Assembly: GCF_023155745.1 (NCBI RefSeq)
Contig: NZ_JAKNUS010000003.1
Span: 248,001 to 312,000 of the forward strand
Origin: Microbacterium kunmingense
Lineage (GTDB): Bacteria; Actinomycetota; Actinomycetes; Actinomycetales; Microbacteriaceae
Length of the DNA stretch: 64,000 bases
Reading direction: 5' to 3'
Position numbers and translations under genes: made by a program. Position 1 is the first letter of the stretch, and every line of letters begins with the position of its first letter. The notes beneath the pieces are model-generated. The model saw nothing but the letters and a program-made list of their open reading frames with translations, was not told the DNA's origin and searched no databases. Positions 7,696-17,298 of this stretch are shown piece by piece.

Positions 7696-8655
7696 GTGAC
7701 CGAACCCGCCGATGAGTTCTCCTTCCTCGCCGACCAGGCCGCCGATGCCGGACTCGACGGCCCCCTCCCCCACGGTGAGCGCCTGCGCACCGACCTGCCC
7801 GACGGCCGGGTGGTGAGCGGCCTCCGCTGGTGGTTCGACTCCCCCGACGAGCGTCCGGTCGTGACCCTCCTCCACGGCGCCGGGCTCAACGCCCACACCT
7901 GGGACACGACGGTCATCGCCCTGGGCCTCCCCGCCCTCGCGATCGACCTGCCCGGCCACGGCGACTCGTCGTGGCGCACCGACGCGGCCTACGTCGGACG
8001 GATGCTGGCTCCCGACGTCGCGGCGGCGATGACGGCGTGGACCGACCGGCCCCAGGTGCTCGTCGGGCAGTCTCTCGGAGGCCTCACCGCTGCGGCCGTC
8101 GCCGCCGCCCGCCCCGAGCTCGTCGAGCGTCTCGTGGTGATCGACATCACCCCCGGCCTCGATCCGAACGCCGGCGCCGCGGAGATCCGCCGGTTCTTCG
8201 CCGGCCCGACCGACTGGGCGAGCCGCGACGAGCTCGTCGACCGCGCCATGGCGTTCGGACTCGGTGGCGGGACGCGCGAGAAGGCGGCGCGAGGTGTGTA
8301 CTTCAACTCCCGCGTCCGGGAAGACGGCCGCGTGGAGTGGAAGCACCACTTCGCCCACCTCGCCGCCGCGGCGGCGCGTTCCTCCGCGGCAGCGGACGAC
8401 GCGGCGGCGGGCGCAGGGAGCGACGCCGTGGCCGCCGTCCTCGGCGAGGCCGGGTGGGAGGATCTCGCCGCGGTTCGCGCCCCGCTCGAGCTCATCCGCG
8501 GCGAGCGCGGCTACGTCACGGATGCCGACGCCGACGTCTTCGGCGAACGCGTCCCCGGAGCATCCGTCCTCACCCTGGCAGGCGGCCACAACCTGCAGGA
8601 GGACGCGCCCGTGGCCCTTGCTGCCGAGCTGCGTCGCGCCGCCGGGAAGGGTTAA
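7696..8655 (+). CDS. Alpha/beta hydrolase
   Basis: A 319-residue alpha/beta-hydrolase. The oxyanion-hole motif HGAG lies at 60-63, and the nucleophile elbow GQSLGG at 124-129 has Ser126. A catalytic histidine is in AGGHNLQED at about His298. There is no signal peptide, so it is probably cytoplasmic. Substrate is unknown: esterase, lactonase or C-C hydrolase are all possible. The GTG start has no ribosome-binding site but sits 6 bp from a -10-like hexamer. It ends 132 bp before the ABC importer operon, which probably has its own promoter. Confidence 0.88.
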   Translation: MTEPADEFSFLADQAADAGLDGPLPHGERLRTDLPDGRVVSGLRWWFDSPDERPVVTLLHGAGLNAHTWDTTVIALGLPALAIDLPGHGDSSWRTDAAYVGRMLAPDVAAAMTAWTDRPQVLVGQSLGGLTAAAVAAARPELVERLVVIDITPGLDPNAGAAEIRRFFAGPTDWASRDELVDRAMAFGLGGGTREKAARGVYFNSRVREDGRVEWKHHFAHLAAAAARSSAAADDAAAGAGSDAVAAVLGEAGWEDLAAVRAPLELIRGERGYVTDADADVFGERVPGASVLTLAGGHNLQEDAPVALAAELRRAAGKG

Positions 8656-8787
8656 CGCTTCTGTTGCGTTCGGTGTAACGGGTTCGGCAGGGTTCCCGGC
8701 GGTTCCCTAGGCTGTATCCGCACCACGGCTCGCTCGGGCGAGCCGGCCGGCATCCCCTCCCCCGGGTGCCGTCCCGAAAGGAATCAC

Positions 8788-10296
8788 ATGCTTCGCCGCA
8801 CGGCCTTCGCCGCCACCGCACTCTTCGCCGCGTCCGCCCTCGTGCTCGCCGGCTGCACCTCCTCCGCCGAACCGGGTCCGACGGGCGCCACGGGCGAGCC
8901 GAACCCCGACGCCTCGGTCGCGATCCGCCTGGTGCTCGAGCCCGGAAACCTCGACATCCGTCAGACCACCGGCGCGGCCCTCGACCAGGTCCTCATCGAC
9001 AACGTCTACCAGGGGCTGGTGTCGCGGACCACCGACCAGGAGATCGTCCCGGCGCTCGCGAGCGACTGGGAGGTCTCGGACGACGGGCTCACCTACACCT
9101 TCACCCTCGAGGAGGGCGTCACCTTCCACGACGGGCAGGAGCTCACCGCGCAGGATGTCGTGTGGTCGCTGCAGACCCGGAAGGACACCCCCGAGTGGGC
9201 CGAGTCCTCGCGCCTGGCGAACGTGACCTCGATCGCCGCCGACGGGCAGACCATCACCCTCACCCTCGCCGAGCCCGACTCGAGCCTGCTGTGGAACCTC
9301 ACCGGTCGCGCCGGGATCATCCTGAAGGAGGGCGACACGGTCGACTACCAGACCGCGGCCAACGGCACGGGGCCCTTCGTGCTGGACGAGTGGCAGCAGG
9401 GGGCGAGCATCACCCTCGCCCGTTACGACGACTACTGGGGCGACGCCGCGGGCGTCGGCGAAGTGGTCTTCCAGTACATCGCCGAGGACCAAGCCGCGGT
9501 GAACGCCGCCGCCGCGGGCGAAGTGGACGTGCTCACCGGGTTCGATCCGAACCTCGCCGAGCAGATCGAACAGAACGGCGACTGGACCGTCGTGCTCGGC
9601 ACCGCCACCGACAAGAGCGTGCTGGCGATGAACAGCACCGCAGCACCCCTCGATGATCAGCGGGTGCGCCAGGCGATCCGTCAGGCGATCGACCACGACG
9701 CCATCGTCGAGGCGGTCGGCGCCGGGCAGACGCTGTACGGCCCCATCCCTGAAGTCGACCCCGGCTACGAAGATCTCAGCGACACCGCCCCCTACGACCC
9801 CGAAGCGGCGCGCGCGCTGCTCGAGGAGGCGGGGGTGGACGACCTCGAACTGACCCTCACGATCCCGTCGTTCTACGGCACGACGATCCCGCAGATCCTC
9901 GTGTCCAACCTCAACGAGGTCGGCATCACCCTCGAGGTCGACGCGGTCGACTTCGGCGTCTGGGTCAACGACGTCTACACCAACAAGGACTACGAGCTCA
10001 GCTACGTCAACCACGCCGAGCCCCGCGACTTCGAGAACTGGGCCAACCCCGACTATTACTTCACCTACGACAACCCCGAGGTGCAGGACCTTTACGAGCA
10101 GTCGCTGCGCGCCACGGACGAGGCGGAGGCCGATGCCCTCCTCGCCGAGGCGGCCCGCATCGTCGCCGAGGACGCCGCGGCCGACTGGCTCTATAACTGG
10201 GCGGGGGTCAGCGCCGTGGCCACCGGCATCGACGGCATGCCCGCCGACAACGTCAACGCCCGCCTCAACCTCGCAGAGCTGACCAAGAGCGAGTGA
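8788..10296 (+). CDS. ABC transporter substrate-binding lipoprotein (SBP family 5, peptides)
   Basis: A 502-residue extracellular solute-binding protein of family 5 (oligopeptide/dipeptide/nickel type). The lipoprotein signal ends in the lipobox LAGC with Cys23, so the mature protein is membrane-anchored outside the cell. Family landmarks include DNVYQGLVSRT, VTFHDGQELTAQDVVWSL and VRQAIRQAIDHDAIV. The exact ligand is not readable. AAAGGA precedes the ATG. It is the first gene of a five-gene importer and its stop overlaps the permease start (GTGA). Confidence 0.93.
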   Translation: MLRRTAFAATALFAASALVLAGCTSSAEPGPTGATGEPNPDASVAIRLVLEPGNLDIRQTTGAALDQVLIDNVYQGLVSRTTDQEIVPALASDWEVSDDGLTYTFTLEEGVTFHDGQELTAQDVVWSLQTRKDTPEWAESSRLANVTSIAADGQTITLTLAEPDSSLLWNLTGRAGIILKEGDTVDYQTAANGTGPFVLDEWQQGASITLARYDDYWGDAAGVGEVVFQYIAEDQAAVNAAAAGEVDVLTGFDPNLAEQIEQNGDWTVVLGTATDKSVLAMNSTAAPLDDQRVRQAIRQAIDHDAIVEAVGAGQTLYGPIPEVDPGYEDLSDTAPYDPEAARALLEEAGVDDLELTLTIPSFYGTTIPQILVSNLNEVGITLEVDAVDFGVWVNDVYTNKDYELSYVNHAEPRDFENWANPDYYFTYDNPEVQDLYEQSLRATDEAEADALLAEAARIVAEDAAADWLYNWAGVSAVATGIDGMPADNVNARLNLAELTKSE

Positions 10297-11243
10297 TCCG
10301 GTACGCGCTGACCCGGGGAGCCCTGCTGCTGCTGGGGCTGTTCGTGGCCAGCGCGCTGATCTTCCTCACCCTTCGGGTGCTCCCCGGCGACGTCGCGCAG
10401 CAGATCGCCGGCACCAACGGCACCCCCGAGCAGGTCGCCGCGATCCGCGAGAATCTCGGGCTGAACGCGCCGCTGTGGGCGCAGTACACCGACTGGATCG
10501 GCGGTGTCTTCCGCGGCGATCTCGGGACGTCTCTCTACACGGGCCTGACGGTGACCGCCGAGCTCGCGGAGAAGGCGCGCGTGACGGTGCCCCTCGGCAT
10601 CCTCTCCCTCGTCTTCGCCCTCGCCCTCAGCATCCCGCTCGGGGTCCTCTCCGCCCTCCGCCGCGGGAGGGCCGACGGCACAGCGCTGAGCGTGGGCGCG
10701 CAGGCCCTCGCCGCGGTCCCCGTGGTGTGGGCGGGCATGATGCTCGTCGTCGTCTTCGCGGTGTGGCTCGGGTGGCTCCCCGCCCAAGGCTTCCCCCGGG
10801 GCGGCTGGAGCCAGCCGCTCGACGCGTTCCGCGCCCTCATCCTCCCCGCGCTCACGATCGGGGTCATCGAGGGTGCGATGCTCCTGCGCTTCGTCCGCAG
10901 CGCCACCCTCCAGGCGATCGGCCAGGACTACGTCCGCACGGCCGCGGCGAAGGGGCTGACCCGCAACACCGCCCTGATCCGGCACGGCCTCCCCAACGTC
11001 GGTCTGTCGGTGATCTCGGTGCTGGGGCTCCAGGTCGCCGGCATCGTCGTGGGCGCCGTGATCATCGAGCAGCTGTTCAGCCTTCCCGGGATCGGACGGA
11101 TGCTCGTGGCCGACGTCGACGCGAGAGATCTCCCCATGGTGCAGGGCGAACTGCTGATCCTCACCGGCTTCGTGCTGCTCGTGGGCTTCCTCGTCGACAT
11201 CGTCCACCGCCTCCTCGACCCCCGGCAGCGGGAGGCCGCATGA
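10293..11243 (+). CDS. ABC transporter permease (DppB/OppB type)
   Basis: A 316-residue integral membrane permease with about six helices. It starts with the typical segment ALTRGALLLLGLFVASALIFL, and the GDLGTS motif follows the first extracellular loop. The coupling EAA-type loop near DYVRTAAAKGLTRNTALIRHGLPN contacts the ATPases. It pairs with the next permease to form the channel of the importer. The GTG start overlaps the upstream stop by 4 nt, and the 3' end overlaps the next gene by 4 nt. Confidence 0.94.
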   Translation: MIRYALTRGALLLLGLFVASALIFLTLRVLPGDVAQQIAGTNGTPEQVAAIRENLGLNAPLWAQYTDWIGGVFRGDLGTSLYTGLTVTAELAEKARVTVPLGILSLVFALALSIPLGVLSALRRGRADGTALSVGAQALAAVPVVWAGMMLVVVFAVWLGWLPAQGFPRGGWSQPLDAFRALILPALTIGVIEGAMLLRFVRSATLQAIGQDYVRTAAAKGLTRNTALIRHGLPNVGLSVISVLGLQVAGIVVGAVIIEQLFSLPGIGRMLVADVDARDLPMVQGELLILTGFVLLVGFLVDIVHRLLDPRQREAA

Positions 11244-12118
11244 GCGCGCTCCGCCGGCTGTGGCGGCTGTCGACCGGCCGATTCGGCCTCATCGTCGTCG
11301 CCGTGATCCTCGTCACGGCCGCGCTGTCTCTGGTCTGGACCCCCTTCGACCCGCAGCAGGTCGACATTCCGAACCGGTGGGCACCGCCCGGCTGGCCGCA
11401 CGTGCTCGGCACCGACGGCACGGGTCGCGACATCCTGAGCCTCCTCATCGCCGGCTCGCGCACGACCGTGATCGTCGCCGTCGGCGCAGGCCTCGTCGCC
11501 ACCGTCATCGGTCTCGCCCTCGCCGCGCTCGGCGCGCTCACCCGCCGCTGGGCGCGGGAAGCGGTCGCGGTGACCGTCGACATCCTCATCGCCTTCCCGG
11601 TGCTCCTCATCGCGATGATGATCTCGGCGGTCTGGGGCGGGTCGCTCTGGGTGGTGATCTGGGCCGTCGGCATCGGGTTCGGCGTGAACATCGCCCGCGT
11701 GACGCGCCCGGAATTGCGCCGCGTGCTGCAGAGCGACTTCGTGCTCGCCGGCCGGGCCTCGGGTCTCACCCCGGCGCAGAATCTCATCCGCCACCTGCTG
11801 CCGAACGTCGCGCCGGTGTTCATCGTCCAACTGTCGTGGGGCATGGCCGTCGCCGTCCTCGCCGAAGCGGGACTGTCGTACCTCGGGTTCGGCGCTCCCC
11901 CGACCGAGCCGTCGTGGGGGCTGCTCCTCGCCCAGCTGCAGCAGTACCTCACCGTGTATCCCCTCTCGGTGCTGTGGCCGGGGCTCGCGATCACCTTCAC
12001 GGTGCTCGGGCTGAACCTGCTGGGCGACGGCATCCGCGACGCCACCGACCCCACCCTGTCCCGCCGGGACGGGTCGGCCCGCCGCGCCCGGACGCACGTG
12101 CCGGAGGTCGTCGCATGA
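11240..12118 (+). CDS. ABC transporter permease (DppC/OppC type)
   Basis: A 292-residue permease, the DppC partner. It contains LGTDGTGRDILSLLIAGSR, characteristic of this subfamily, then several transmembrane helices and a coupling loop (FVLAGRASGLTPAQNLIRHL). The ATG overlaps the stop of the upstream permease (ATGA). Its own stop overlaps the first ATPase gene in the same way. Together these overlaps indicate one polycistronic mRNA. Confidence 0.94.
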   Translation: MSALRRLWRLSTGRFGLIVVAVILVTAALSLVWTPFDPQQVDIPNRWAPPGWPHVLGTDGTGRDILSLLIAGSRTTVIVAVGAGLVATVIGLALAALGALTRRWAREAVAVTVDILIAFPVLLIAMMISAVWGGSLWVVIWAVGIGFGVNIARVTRPELRRVLQSDFVLAGRASGLTPAQNLIRHLLPNVAPVFIVQLSWGMAVAVLAEAGLSYLGFGAPPTEPSWGLLLAQLQQYLTVYPLSVLWPGLAITFTVLGLNLLGDGIRDATDPTLSRRDGSARRARTHVPEVVA

Positions 12119-12906
12119 GCCTGTCGGTGAAAGACCTCGTCGTCGAGATCGACGGCCGACGCGTCGTCGACGGCATCTCGTTCGAGGTTCCCGACGGCGC
12201 CCGGGTGGGCCTCATCGGCGAGTCGGGGTCGGGCAAGTCCCTCACCGCGCTGGCGATCCTCGGGCTCCTCCCCGACGGTGCGACGGCGTCGGGGAGCGTG
12301 CAGTGGAACGGCCGCGAGCTCATCGGCCTTCCCGACCGCGACCTGGCCGCACTCCGCGGCGACGAGATCGGCATCGTCTTCCAGGAGCCGCGCACGGCGC
12401 TGAACCCCATCCGGACGGTCGGCCGGCAGATCGCCGAGTCGGTGCGGATCCACGAGGGCGTGAGCCGGAAGGATGCCGCGGCCCGCGCCGTCGCCGAGGC
12501 GGCGCGCGTCGCCCTGCCCGACCCCGACGGGATCGTCAGGCGCTACCCGCATCAGCTCTCCGGAGGGCAGCGTCAGCGGGTCGCGATCGCGATGGCCCTC
12601 GCGTGCCGGCCGCGCCTGCTCATCGCCGACGAGCCGACCACGGCGCTGGACGTCACGATCCAGGCCGAGATCCTCGAGCTGCTGCGCACCCTCGTCACCG
12701 ATGACGGGATGTCGCTGATCTTCATCACCCACGACCTCGCCGTGCTCTCTCAGGTCGCGACCCACGCGGTCGTGCTCGAGGACGGGAGGATCGTCGAGGC
12801 CGGCGCCGTCGCCACACTGCTCGGACATCCCTCCTCCCCCGTCACGCAGGGACTCCTGCGCGATGCCACAGCGACGCTGTGGCGCCCCGAGGGGAGGACG
12901 CTGTGA
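12115..12906 (+). CDS. ABC transporter ATP-binding protein (DppD type)
   Basis: A 263-residue nucleotide-binding subunit. Walker A GESGSGKS lies at 35-42, the Q-loop glutamine near 90, signature LSGGQRQR at 148-155, and Walker B LLIADEP at 168-174. A D-loop (ALDV) and H-loop (THD) follow. The C-terminal extension is short. DppD/OppD proteins normally end with an iron-sulphur-type cysteine motif, and none is seen here. The start overlaps the permease gene by 4 nt. Confidence 0.94.
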   Translation: MSLSVKDLVVEIDGRRVVDGISFEVPDGARVGLIGESGSGKSLTALAILGLLPDGATASGSVQWNGRELIGLPDRDLAALRGDEIGIVFQEPRTALNPIRTVGRQIAESVRIHEGVSRKDAAARAVAEAARVALPDPDGIVRRYPHQLSGGQRQRVAIAMALACRPRLLIADEPTTALDVTIQAEILELLRTLVTDDGMSLIFITHDLAVLSQVATHAVVLEDGRIVEAGAVATLLGHPSSPVTQGLLRDATATLWRPEGRTL

Positions 12907-13727
12907 ACGACGTCCTCGTGAGCGCCCGCCGCCTCACCCGCCGCCATGCGCTGCCGAAGACCACGCTGTTCGAGCGTCGCCGGTACACCACCGCCCTCGA
13001 GGACGCCGACATCGATGTCCGGGCGGGGAGCACCCTCGGCATCATCGGCGAGTCGGGGTCGGGGAAGTCCACCCTCGTCCGCCTCCTCCTCGGGCTCGAT
13101 GCGCCCACCTCCGGCACCGTCGAGGTCGACGGGCGCGTCGTCGACGCCACCGCGTCCGCGCGCTCACTCCACTGGCTCCGGCGGCTGACCGGCGTGGTGT
13201 TCCAGGACCCGTACGCCTCGCTGGATCCGCGGATGAACGTCGGGCGGATCGTGGGAGAGCCGCTCTGGGCCCTCGGCATCGAGGGCGACCGGCGTGCACG
13301 GGTGCGGGAGGTGCTCACCCAGGTGGGGCTCGAGGCCGAGATGGCCGACCGCTTCCCCCACGAGTTCTCCGGCGGCCAGCGGCAGCGGATCGCCCTGGCC
13401 CGCGCGCTCGTGCACCGGCCGCGCCTGCTCATCGGCGACGAGCCGCTCTCGGCGCTCGATGTCACCGTGCGCGCGCAGATCCTCGCGCTCCTGGCCGACC
13501 TCCGGCGCGCGGAGGACCTCACCCTCGTGATGGTGTCCCACGACATCGGCGTGGTGCAGAGCATCTGCGACGAGGTGGTGGTCATGAAGGACGGCAGGAT
13601 CGTCGAGGAGGGCCCGACCGAGAAGGTGCTCCAGCAGCCGCAGGTCGCCTACACCCGGCGACTCCTGGCCTCCGTGCCCACGATCGATCCCCCTTCCGGT
13701 CGCCCCGACGTCGGAGGGGGCCGCTAG
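12903..13727 (+). CDS. ABC transporter ATP-binding protein (DppF type)
   Basis: A 274-residue second ATPase of the importer. Walker [10 protein letters not shown] is at about 49-57, followed by the Q-loop segment VVFQDPYASLDPRMNVG, the signature FSGGQRQR, and Walker B LLIGDEP. VFQDPYASLDPR is typical of DppF/OppF subunits. The GTG start at 12903 overlaps the previous stop; an in-frame ATG at 12879 would overlap by 28 nt and is less likely. The stop codon TAG forms part of a -10-like hexamer for the downstream peptidase. Confidence 0.93.
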   Translation: MNDVLVSARRLTRRHALPKTTLFERRRYTTALEDADIDVRAGSTLGIIGESGSGKSTLVRLLLGLDAPTSGTVEVDGRVVDATASARSLHWLRRLTGVVFQDPYASLDPRMNVGRIVGEPLWALGIEGDRRARVREVLTQVGLEAEMADRFPHEFSGGQRQRIALARALVHRPRLLIGDEPLSALDVTVRAQILALLADLRRAEDLTLVMVSHDIGVVQSICDEVVVMKDGRIVEEGPTEKVLQQPQVAYTRRLLASVPTIDPPSGRPDVGGGR

Positions 13728-13730
13728 CGT
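13725..13730 (+). promoter_or_regulatory. -10-like hexamer of the M4 peptidase gene
   Basis: TAGCGT, 7 bp before the ATG at 13738 and overlapping the stop codon of the DppF-type gene. It would allow the peptidase to be expressed separately as a leaderless mRNA. Confidence 0.4.
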
Positions 13731-13737
13731 GGTCGCC

Positions 13738-14790
13738 ATGCGCGCGATCATCCCTCCGTACCTGCTCGCCCGGATCGCTTCGGTGCAGGAGCCGACCTTC
13801 GCCCACGCGGCCGCGGCGGCGCGTGCCACCCTCCAGGCGACTCCGCCCTACCGCGTGACGCGGAGCAGGCTGCGGCTGTCGATCGGTGACGACGGCACGA
13901 TCACGGCGGAGGCCGCGCCGGCGCCGGATCGCACGATCTCGGATGCCGCGGGGCGGGAGGTGCTTCCCGGCCGGCGGGTGCGCGGGGAGGACGACCCCGC
14001 CACCGGGGATGCCGCCGTGGACGAGGCGTTCGACGGCCTCGGCATCACCTTCGACGCCTTCTGGGATGCCTTCGGCCGGAACAGCATCGACGACGCCGGC
14101 GGGCAGTTGCTGGCGACCGTGCACTTCGGCCGCGACTACGACAACGCATTCTGGAACGGCGAGCGCATGGTCTTCGGCGACGGCGACGGCGAGGTGTTCT
14201 CCGGGTTCACCGGCTCGCTCACCGTCATCGCCCACGAGCTCGCCCACGGGGTGATCGAAGCCGCTGGGGGGCGGGAGTACCAGGACCAGTCCGGCGCCCT
14301 GAACGAATCGGTCGCCGACGTGTTGGGGGTGCTGGTCGAGCAGCAGCATCTCGGCCAGACCGCCGACGAGGCGAGCTGGCTGGTCGGCGAGGGCATCTTC
14401 ACCCCCGCGGTGCAGGGGCGGGCGCTCCGGTCGTTGGCGGCGCCGGGAACCGCGTACGACGACGACATCCTCGGCCGCGATCCGCAGCCGGGGCACATGG
14501 ACGACTACGTCGTGACCGCAGATGACAACGGCGGCGTGCACATCAACTCCGGCATCCCCAACCGGGCGTTCCACCTGTTCGCCACGGCGCTCGGCGGGTA
14601 CGCCTGGGAACGCGCGGGCCGGGTCTGGTACCTCACCCTGACCTCGGGCACGCTGTCGCCCACCGCGGACTTCTCCTCGTTCGCCTCGGCCACGGTCGCC
14701 GCCGCGGAGTCGGAGTACGGTGGATCATCCGGAGAAGCAGCGGCCGTGCGCGCCGCCTGGGCGGATGTCGGCGTCGACCTCGCCCGGTGA
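13738..14790 (+). CDS. M4 family metallopeptidase (protealysin-like)
   Basis: A 350-residue thermolysin-family zinc peptidase. The zinc site HELAH is at 166-170, and GALNESVADV supplies the third ligand, Glu190. The downstream DDNGGVHINSGIPNRAFHLF holds the transition-state histidine. The start MRAIIPPYLL carries the PPL motif of the short protealysin-type propeptide; there is no classical signal peptide. Such enzymes are made as precursors and often act inside the cell or leave by a non-classical route. An emfourin-type inhibitor gene lies 33 bp downstream. The ATG at 13738 is preferred over a GTG at 13729. Confidence 0.92.
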   Translation: MRAIIPPYLLARIASVQEPTFAHAAAAARATLQATPPYRVTRSRLRLSIGDDGTITAEAAPAPDRTISDAAGREVLPGRRVRGEDDPATGDAAVDEAFDGLGITFDAFWDAFGRNSIDDAGGQLLATVHFGRDYDNAFWNGERMVFGDGDGEVFSGFTGSLTVIAHELAHGVIEAAGGREYQDQSGALNESVADVLGVLVEQQHLGQTADEASWLVGEGIFTPAVQGRALRSLAAPGTAYDDDILGRDPQPGHMDDYVVTADDNGGVHINSGIPNRAFHLFATALGGYAWERAGRVWYLTLTSGTLSPTADFSSFASATVAAAESEYGGSSGEAAAVRAAWADVGVDLAR

Positions 14791-14823
14791 GGCGCCGCGG
14801 CCCCGAGAGCATCGTGGACGGGG

Positions 14824-15147
14824 ATGGCCGATCAGAAGGACGTGGACGATCGCGGCGACGAGGCGATCGTGGTGATCATGGTGGAACGCACCGGCGGGAT
14901 CACCGGCATCCCCCGGCGATGGCGCGCCGAGGCCGAGGGTGATGACGCGTCATCCTGGATCCCCCTCATCGATGCATGCCCCTGGGACGGCGCCAGGCGC
15001 CCGACGCGGGGCGCCGACCGGTTCCGCTGGCGCGTGCACGCCACCGCTCACGGCGCCGATCGGGAAGCCGAGTTCGGCGATGCGGAGCTGGAGGGTGCCT
15101 GGCAGACCCTCGTCGAGCGCGTGCGCCAGCACGGTCGCCCCGGGTGA
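14824..15147 (+). CDS. Protealysin inhibitor emfourin-like protein
   Basis: A 107-residue protein matching the emfourin group of protein inhibitors of M4 peptidases. The motif runs VERTGGITGIPRRWRAE near residues 20-36, then WIPLIDACPWDG and a conserved FRWRVHATAHG strand. Emfourin was described next to protealysin in Serratia and is widely found beside M4 genes. The pairing here fits that, so it probably keeps the adjacent peptidase inactive in the cytoplasm. Its stop abuts the stop of the convergent acetyltransferase gene. Confidence 0.85.
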   Translation: MADQKDVDDRGDEAIVVIMVERTGGITGIPRRWRAEAEGDDASSWIPLIDACPWDGARRPTRGADRFRWRVHATAHGADREAEFGDAELEGAWQTLVERVRQHGRPG

Positions 15148-15762
15148 TCAGCGCCCGAAGAGGGCTCTGCGCTTCTTGACCGGCTTGAGCGACTTCTGCA
15201 GGTAGACCGTTCCCAGCCACCGCCCGAATTTGAAGCCGACCCGTCCCATGCGGCCGACCTCTTCGAAGCCGAGCTTCTCGTGGAGGGCGATCGACGCTTC
15301 GGCCCCCTTGTCGCTGATGACGGCCACCATCTCGCGGATCCCCGCCTGTTCGCACGCCGTGATGAGTGCCTCCAGGAGCGCCCGCCCGAGTCCCTTCCCC
15401 GTCGCCGCCTGACCGAGGTAGATGGAGTTCTCCACCGAGTACCGGTAGGCGGATTTGCTCGACATCGGCTGGACGTAGGCGTACCCAAGCACCTGCCCGG
15501 AGGGCGATTGCGCGACGAGGAAGGGCAGACCCAGCTTCTTCAGGTGCGCCACCTTGTCACGCCACTGCGCGATCGTCCACTTCTTCTCATCGAAGGTCAC
15601 GACCGAGTTGGTGACGTAGTAGTTGTAGATCTCGCGGATGTCGGGGATGTCGCCGTCGACGACGGGGCGGATCTCGAACGAGAAGGGACGCTCCGGCTCG
15701 GGTCGGCGGCGAAGGTGACGGGGAAGGCGGCGCCTCGCCGTCTCGTACTCCTCCTCCAGCAT
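15148..15762 (-). CDS. GNAT family N-acetyltransferase (phosphinothricin-acetyltransferase-like)
   Basis: A 204-residue acetyl-CoA-dependent N-acetyltransferase. The N-terminal third reads IREIYNYYVTNSVVTFDE, the hallmark of the Pat/MnaT (phosphinothricin or methionine sulfone acetyltransferase) group. The acetyl-CoA loop is QAATGKGLGRALL, and LHEKLGFEEVGRMGRVGFKFGRW follows. A basic tail (KKRRALFGR) is present. The natural substrate is unknown. A TAGGCT hexamer 6 bp before the ATG overlaps the end of ung, suggesting separate, leaderless expression. Confidence 0.87.
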   Translation of the reverse strand: MLEEEYETARRRLPRHLRRRPEPERPFSFEIRPVVDGDIPDIREIYNYYVTNSVVTFDEKKWTIAQWRDKVAHLKKLGLPFLVAQSPSGQVLGYAYVQPMSSKSAYRYSVENSIYLGQAATGKGLGRALLEALITACEQAGIREMVAVISDKGAEASIALHEKLGFEEVGRMGRVGFKFGRWLGTVYLQKSLKPVKKRRALFGR

Positions 15763-15768
15763 GGCGAC

Positions 15769-15774
15769 AGCCTA
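15769..15774 (-). promoter_or_regulatory. -10-like hexamer of the GNAT gene
   Basis: TAGGCT on the minus strand, 6 bp before the ATG and overlapping the last codons of ung. Confidence 0.5.
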
Positions 15775-16473
15775 CGCGGCGGGGGGCAGACGCCAGTCCA
15801 CCGGCGCTGCGCCCTGCGCGGCGAGCATCTCGTTCGCGCGCGAGAACGGTCGAGAACCGAAGAATCCCCGGCTGGCGGAGAGGGGCGAGGGATGCGCCGA
15901 GGCGATCACCGCGGTGTCGCCGAGGAGGGGACGCAGGGTCGCGGCATCCCTCCCCCAGAGGATCGCGACGAGCGGCCGGCCGCGGGCGGCGAGCACCCCG
16001 ATGGCGTGCTCGGTGACCCGCTCCCACCCCCACCCGCGATGGGAGCCGGGTTCCCCGGGGCGGACCGTGAGCACTCGGTTGAGCAGCATGACCCCCTGGT
16101 CGCTCCACGCCGACAGATCGCCGTGCGCGACGGGCTCGATCCCGAGGTCGTCGCGCAGCTCGCGGTAGATGTTCGCCAGGCTCCGCGGCAGCGGCCGCAC
16201 CCGAGGATCGACGGCGAAGGAGAGCCCGATCGGATGCCCCGGGGTGGGGTACGGGTCCTGACCGACGATGAGCACCTTCACCTCGTCGAGTGGACGGGCG
16301 AAGGCGCGGAGCACGCGGTCGCCGGCGGGGAGGTACCGGCCTCCGGCGGCGGTCTCGGCCCGCAGCCGCTCGCCGAGCGCGGCGATGTCGGGGGCGACGG
16401 GAGCGAGGGCGGCAGCCCACGCGGCATCCAGGAATCCTTCCCCGGCGAGGTCGTCGAGCGATCGTGCCATCAT
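15772..16473 (-). CDS. ung: Uracil-DNA glycosylase
   Basis: A 233-residue family 1 uracil-DNA glycosylase. It excises uracil from DNA to start base-excision repair. The water-activating loop GQDPYP is at 71-76 (Asp73) and the leucine-intercalation motif [18 protein letters not shown] lies near the C-terminus. Length is normal. Two adjacent ATGs exist (16473 and 16470). The first overlaps the stop of the SDR gene as ATGA, so I take it as the start, in a two-gene operon. Confidence 0.95.
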   Translation of the reverse strand: MMARSLDDLAGEGFLDAAWAAALAPVAPDIAALGERLRAETAAGGRYLPAGDRVLRAFARPLDEVKVLIVGQDPYPTPGHPIGLSFAVDPRVRPLPRSLANIYRELRDDLGIEPVAHGDLSAWSDQGVMLLNRVLTVRPGEPGSHRGWGWERVTEHAIGVLAARGRPLVAILWGRDAATLRPLLGDTAVIASAHPSPLSASRGFFGSRPFSRANEMLAAQGAAPVDWRLPPAA

Positions 16474-17291
16474 CCGGCGGTGCGCACGTGCAGCGGCCCG
16501 CGGGCCAGGAGGTGCTGCGCCGACTGCGCGACCGGTCGCATCGTGACGAGATCGAGGTTCACATGCCCCGGGGCCGACAGGGCGTAGCCGATCACGTCGG
16601 CGACGTCGTCGGCGGTGAGGGGCGCTTCGACGTCCTCGTACACGCGGTCGGCGGCCGCGCGGTCTCCCCCGAGACGGTTCAGGGTGAACTCCTCGGTCTG
16701 CACCATCCCCGGCGCGATCTCGATGACCCGGATCGGCTCGCCGTTCAGCTCCAGGCGCAGCGCGTGGGCGATCATCGCCTGCCCCGCCTTGGCCGCGTTG
16801 TACCCGGCACCGCCGGCGTAGGCGATCTGCGCCGCCGTCGAGGTGACGAAGACCACGTCGGCGTGCGCTGCGCGGTCGGCCGCGGCGCGACGCAGCAGCG
16901 GCAGGAGTGCGGCGGTGAGCCGCTGGGTGGCGAGCACGTTGACCTCGAACATCCACTGCCAGTCCTCGGCGTCACCGTCTTCGACACGGTCGGTGCCGCG
17001 GGCCCCTCCCGCGACGTTCACCAGCGCGTCGACCGGCCCGGTCTCCGCCAGCCACTGCGCGAGCGCGTCGACATCGGCGGCCGCGGTGAGATCGGCGGCG
17101 AACGCCACGACGCCGATCTCGTTCTCGAGGGCGGCGAGACGCTCCGCCCGACGGGCCACCGCCACGACGTCCCAGCCCAGGGCCCGCAGCTTCCGGGCCG
17201 TCGCTTCGCCGATCCCCGAGCTCGCTCCGGTGACCACGGCGCGCCTGGCGGCCGGTCGATCTGCAGCATCCGTCGTCGAGGCATCGGTCAT
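16470..17291 (-). CDS. SDR family oxidoreductase
   Basis: A 273-residue classical short-chain dehydrogenase. The cofactor motif TGASSGIGE lies near residues 18-26, NVAGGA corresponds to the NNAG motif, and the catalytic pair is in YNAAK (YxxxK). Substrate unknown. The ATG at 17291 is chosen; GAGGAG lies immediately upstream (1-nt spacing), and a TAGCGT hexamer ends 7 bp upstream, so it could be leaderless. It overlaps ung by 4 nt. A divergent metY starts 159 bp away. Confidence 0.88.
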   Translation of the reverse strand: MTDASTTDAADRPAARRAVVTGASSGIGEATARKLRALGWDVVAVARRAERLAALENEIGVVAFAADLTAAADVDALAQWLAETGPVDALVNVAGGARGTDRVEDGDAEDWQWMFEVNVLATQRLTAALLPLLRRAAADRAAHADVVFVTSTAAQIAYAGGAGYNAAKAGQAMIAHALRLELNGEPIRVIEIAPGMVQTEEFTLNRLGGDRAAADRVYEDVEAPLTADDVADVIGYALSAPGHVNLDLVTMRPVAQSAQHLLARGPLHVRTAG

Positions 17292-17298
17292 ACTCCTC

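Noticed and set aside
8652..8713. Promoter of the peptide importer operon
   Set aside because: TTAACG-16 bp-TGTAAC and, further down, TAGGCT are both possible but neither is convincing, so no site was assigned.
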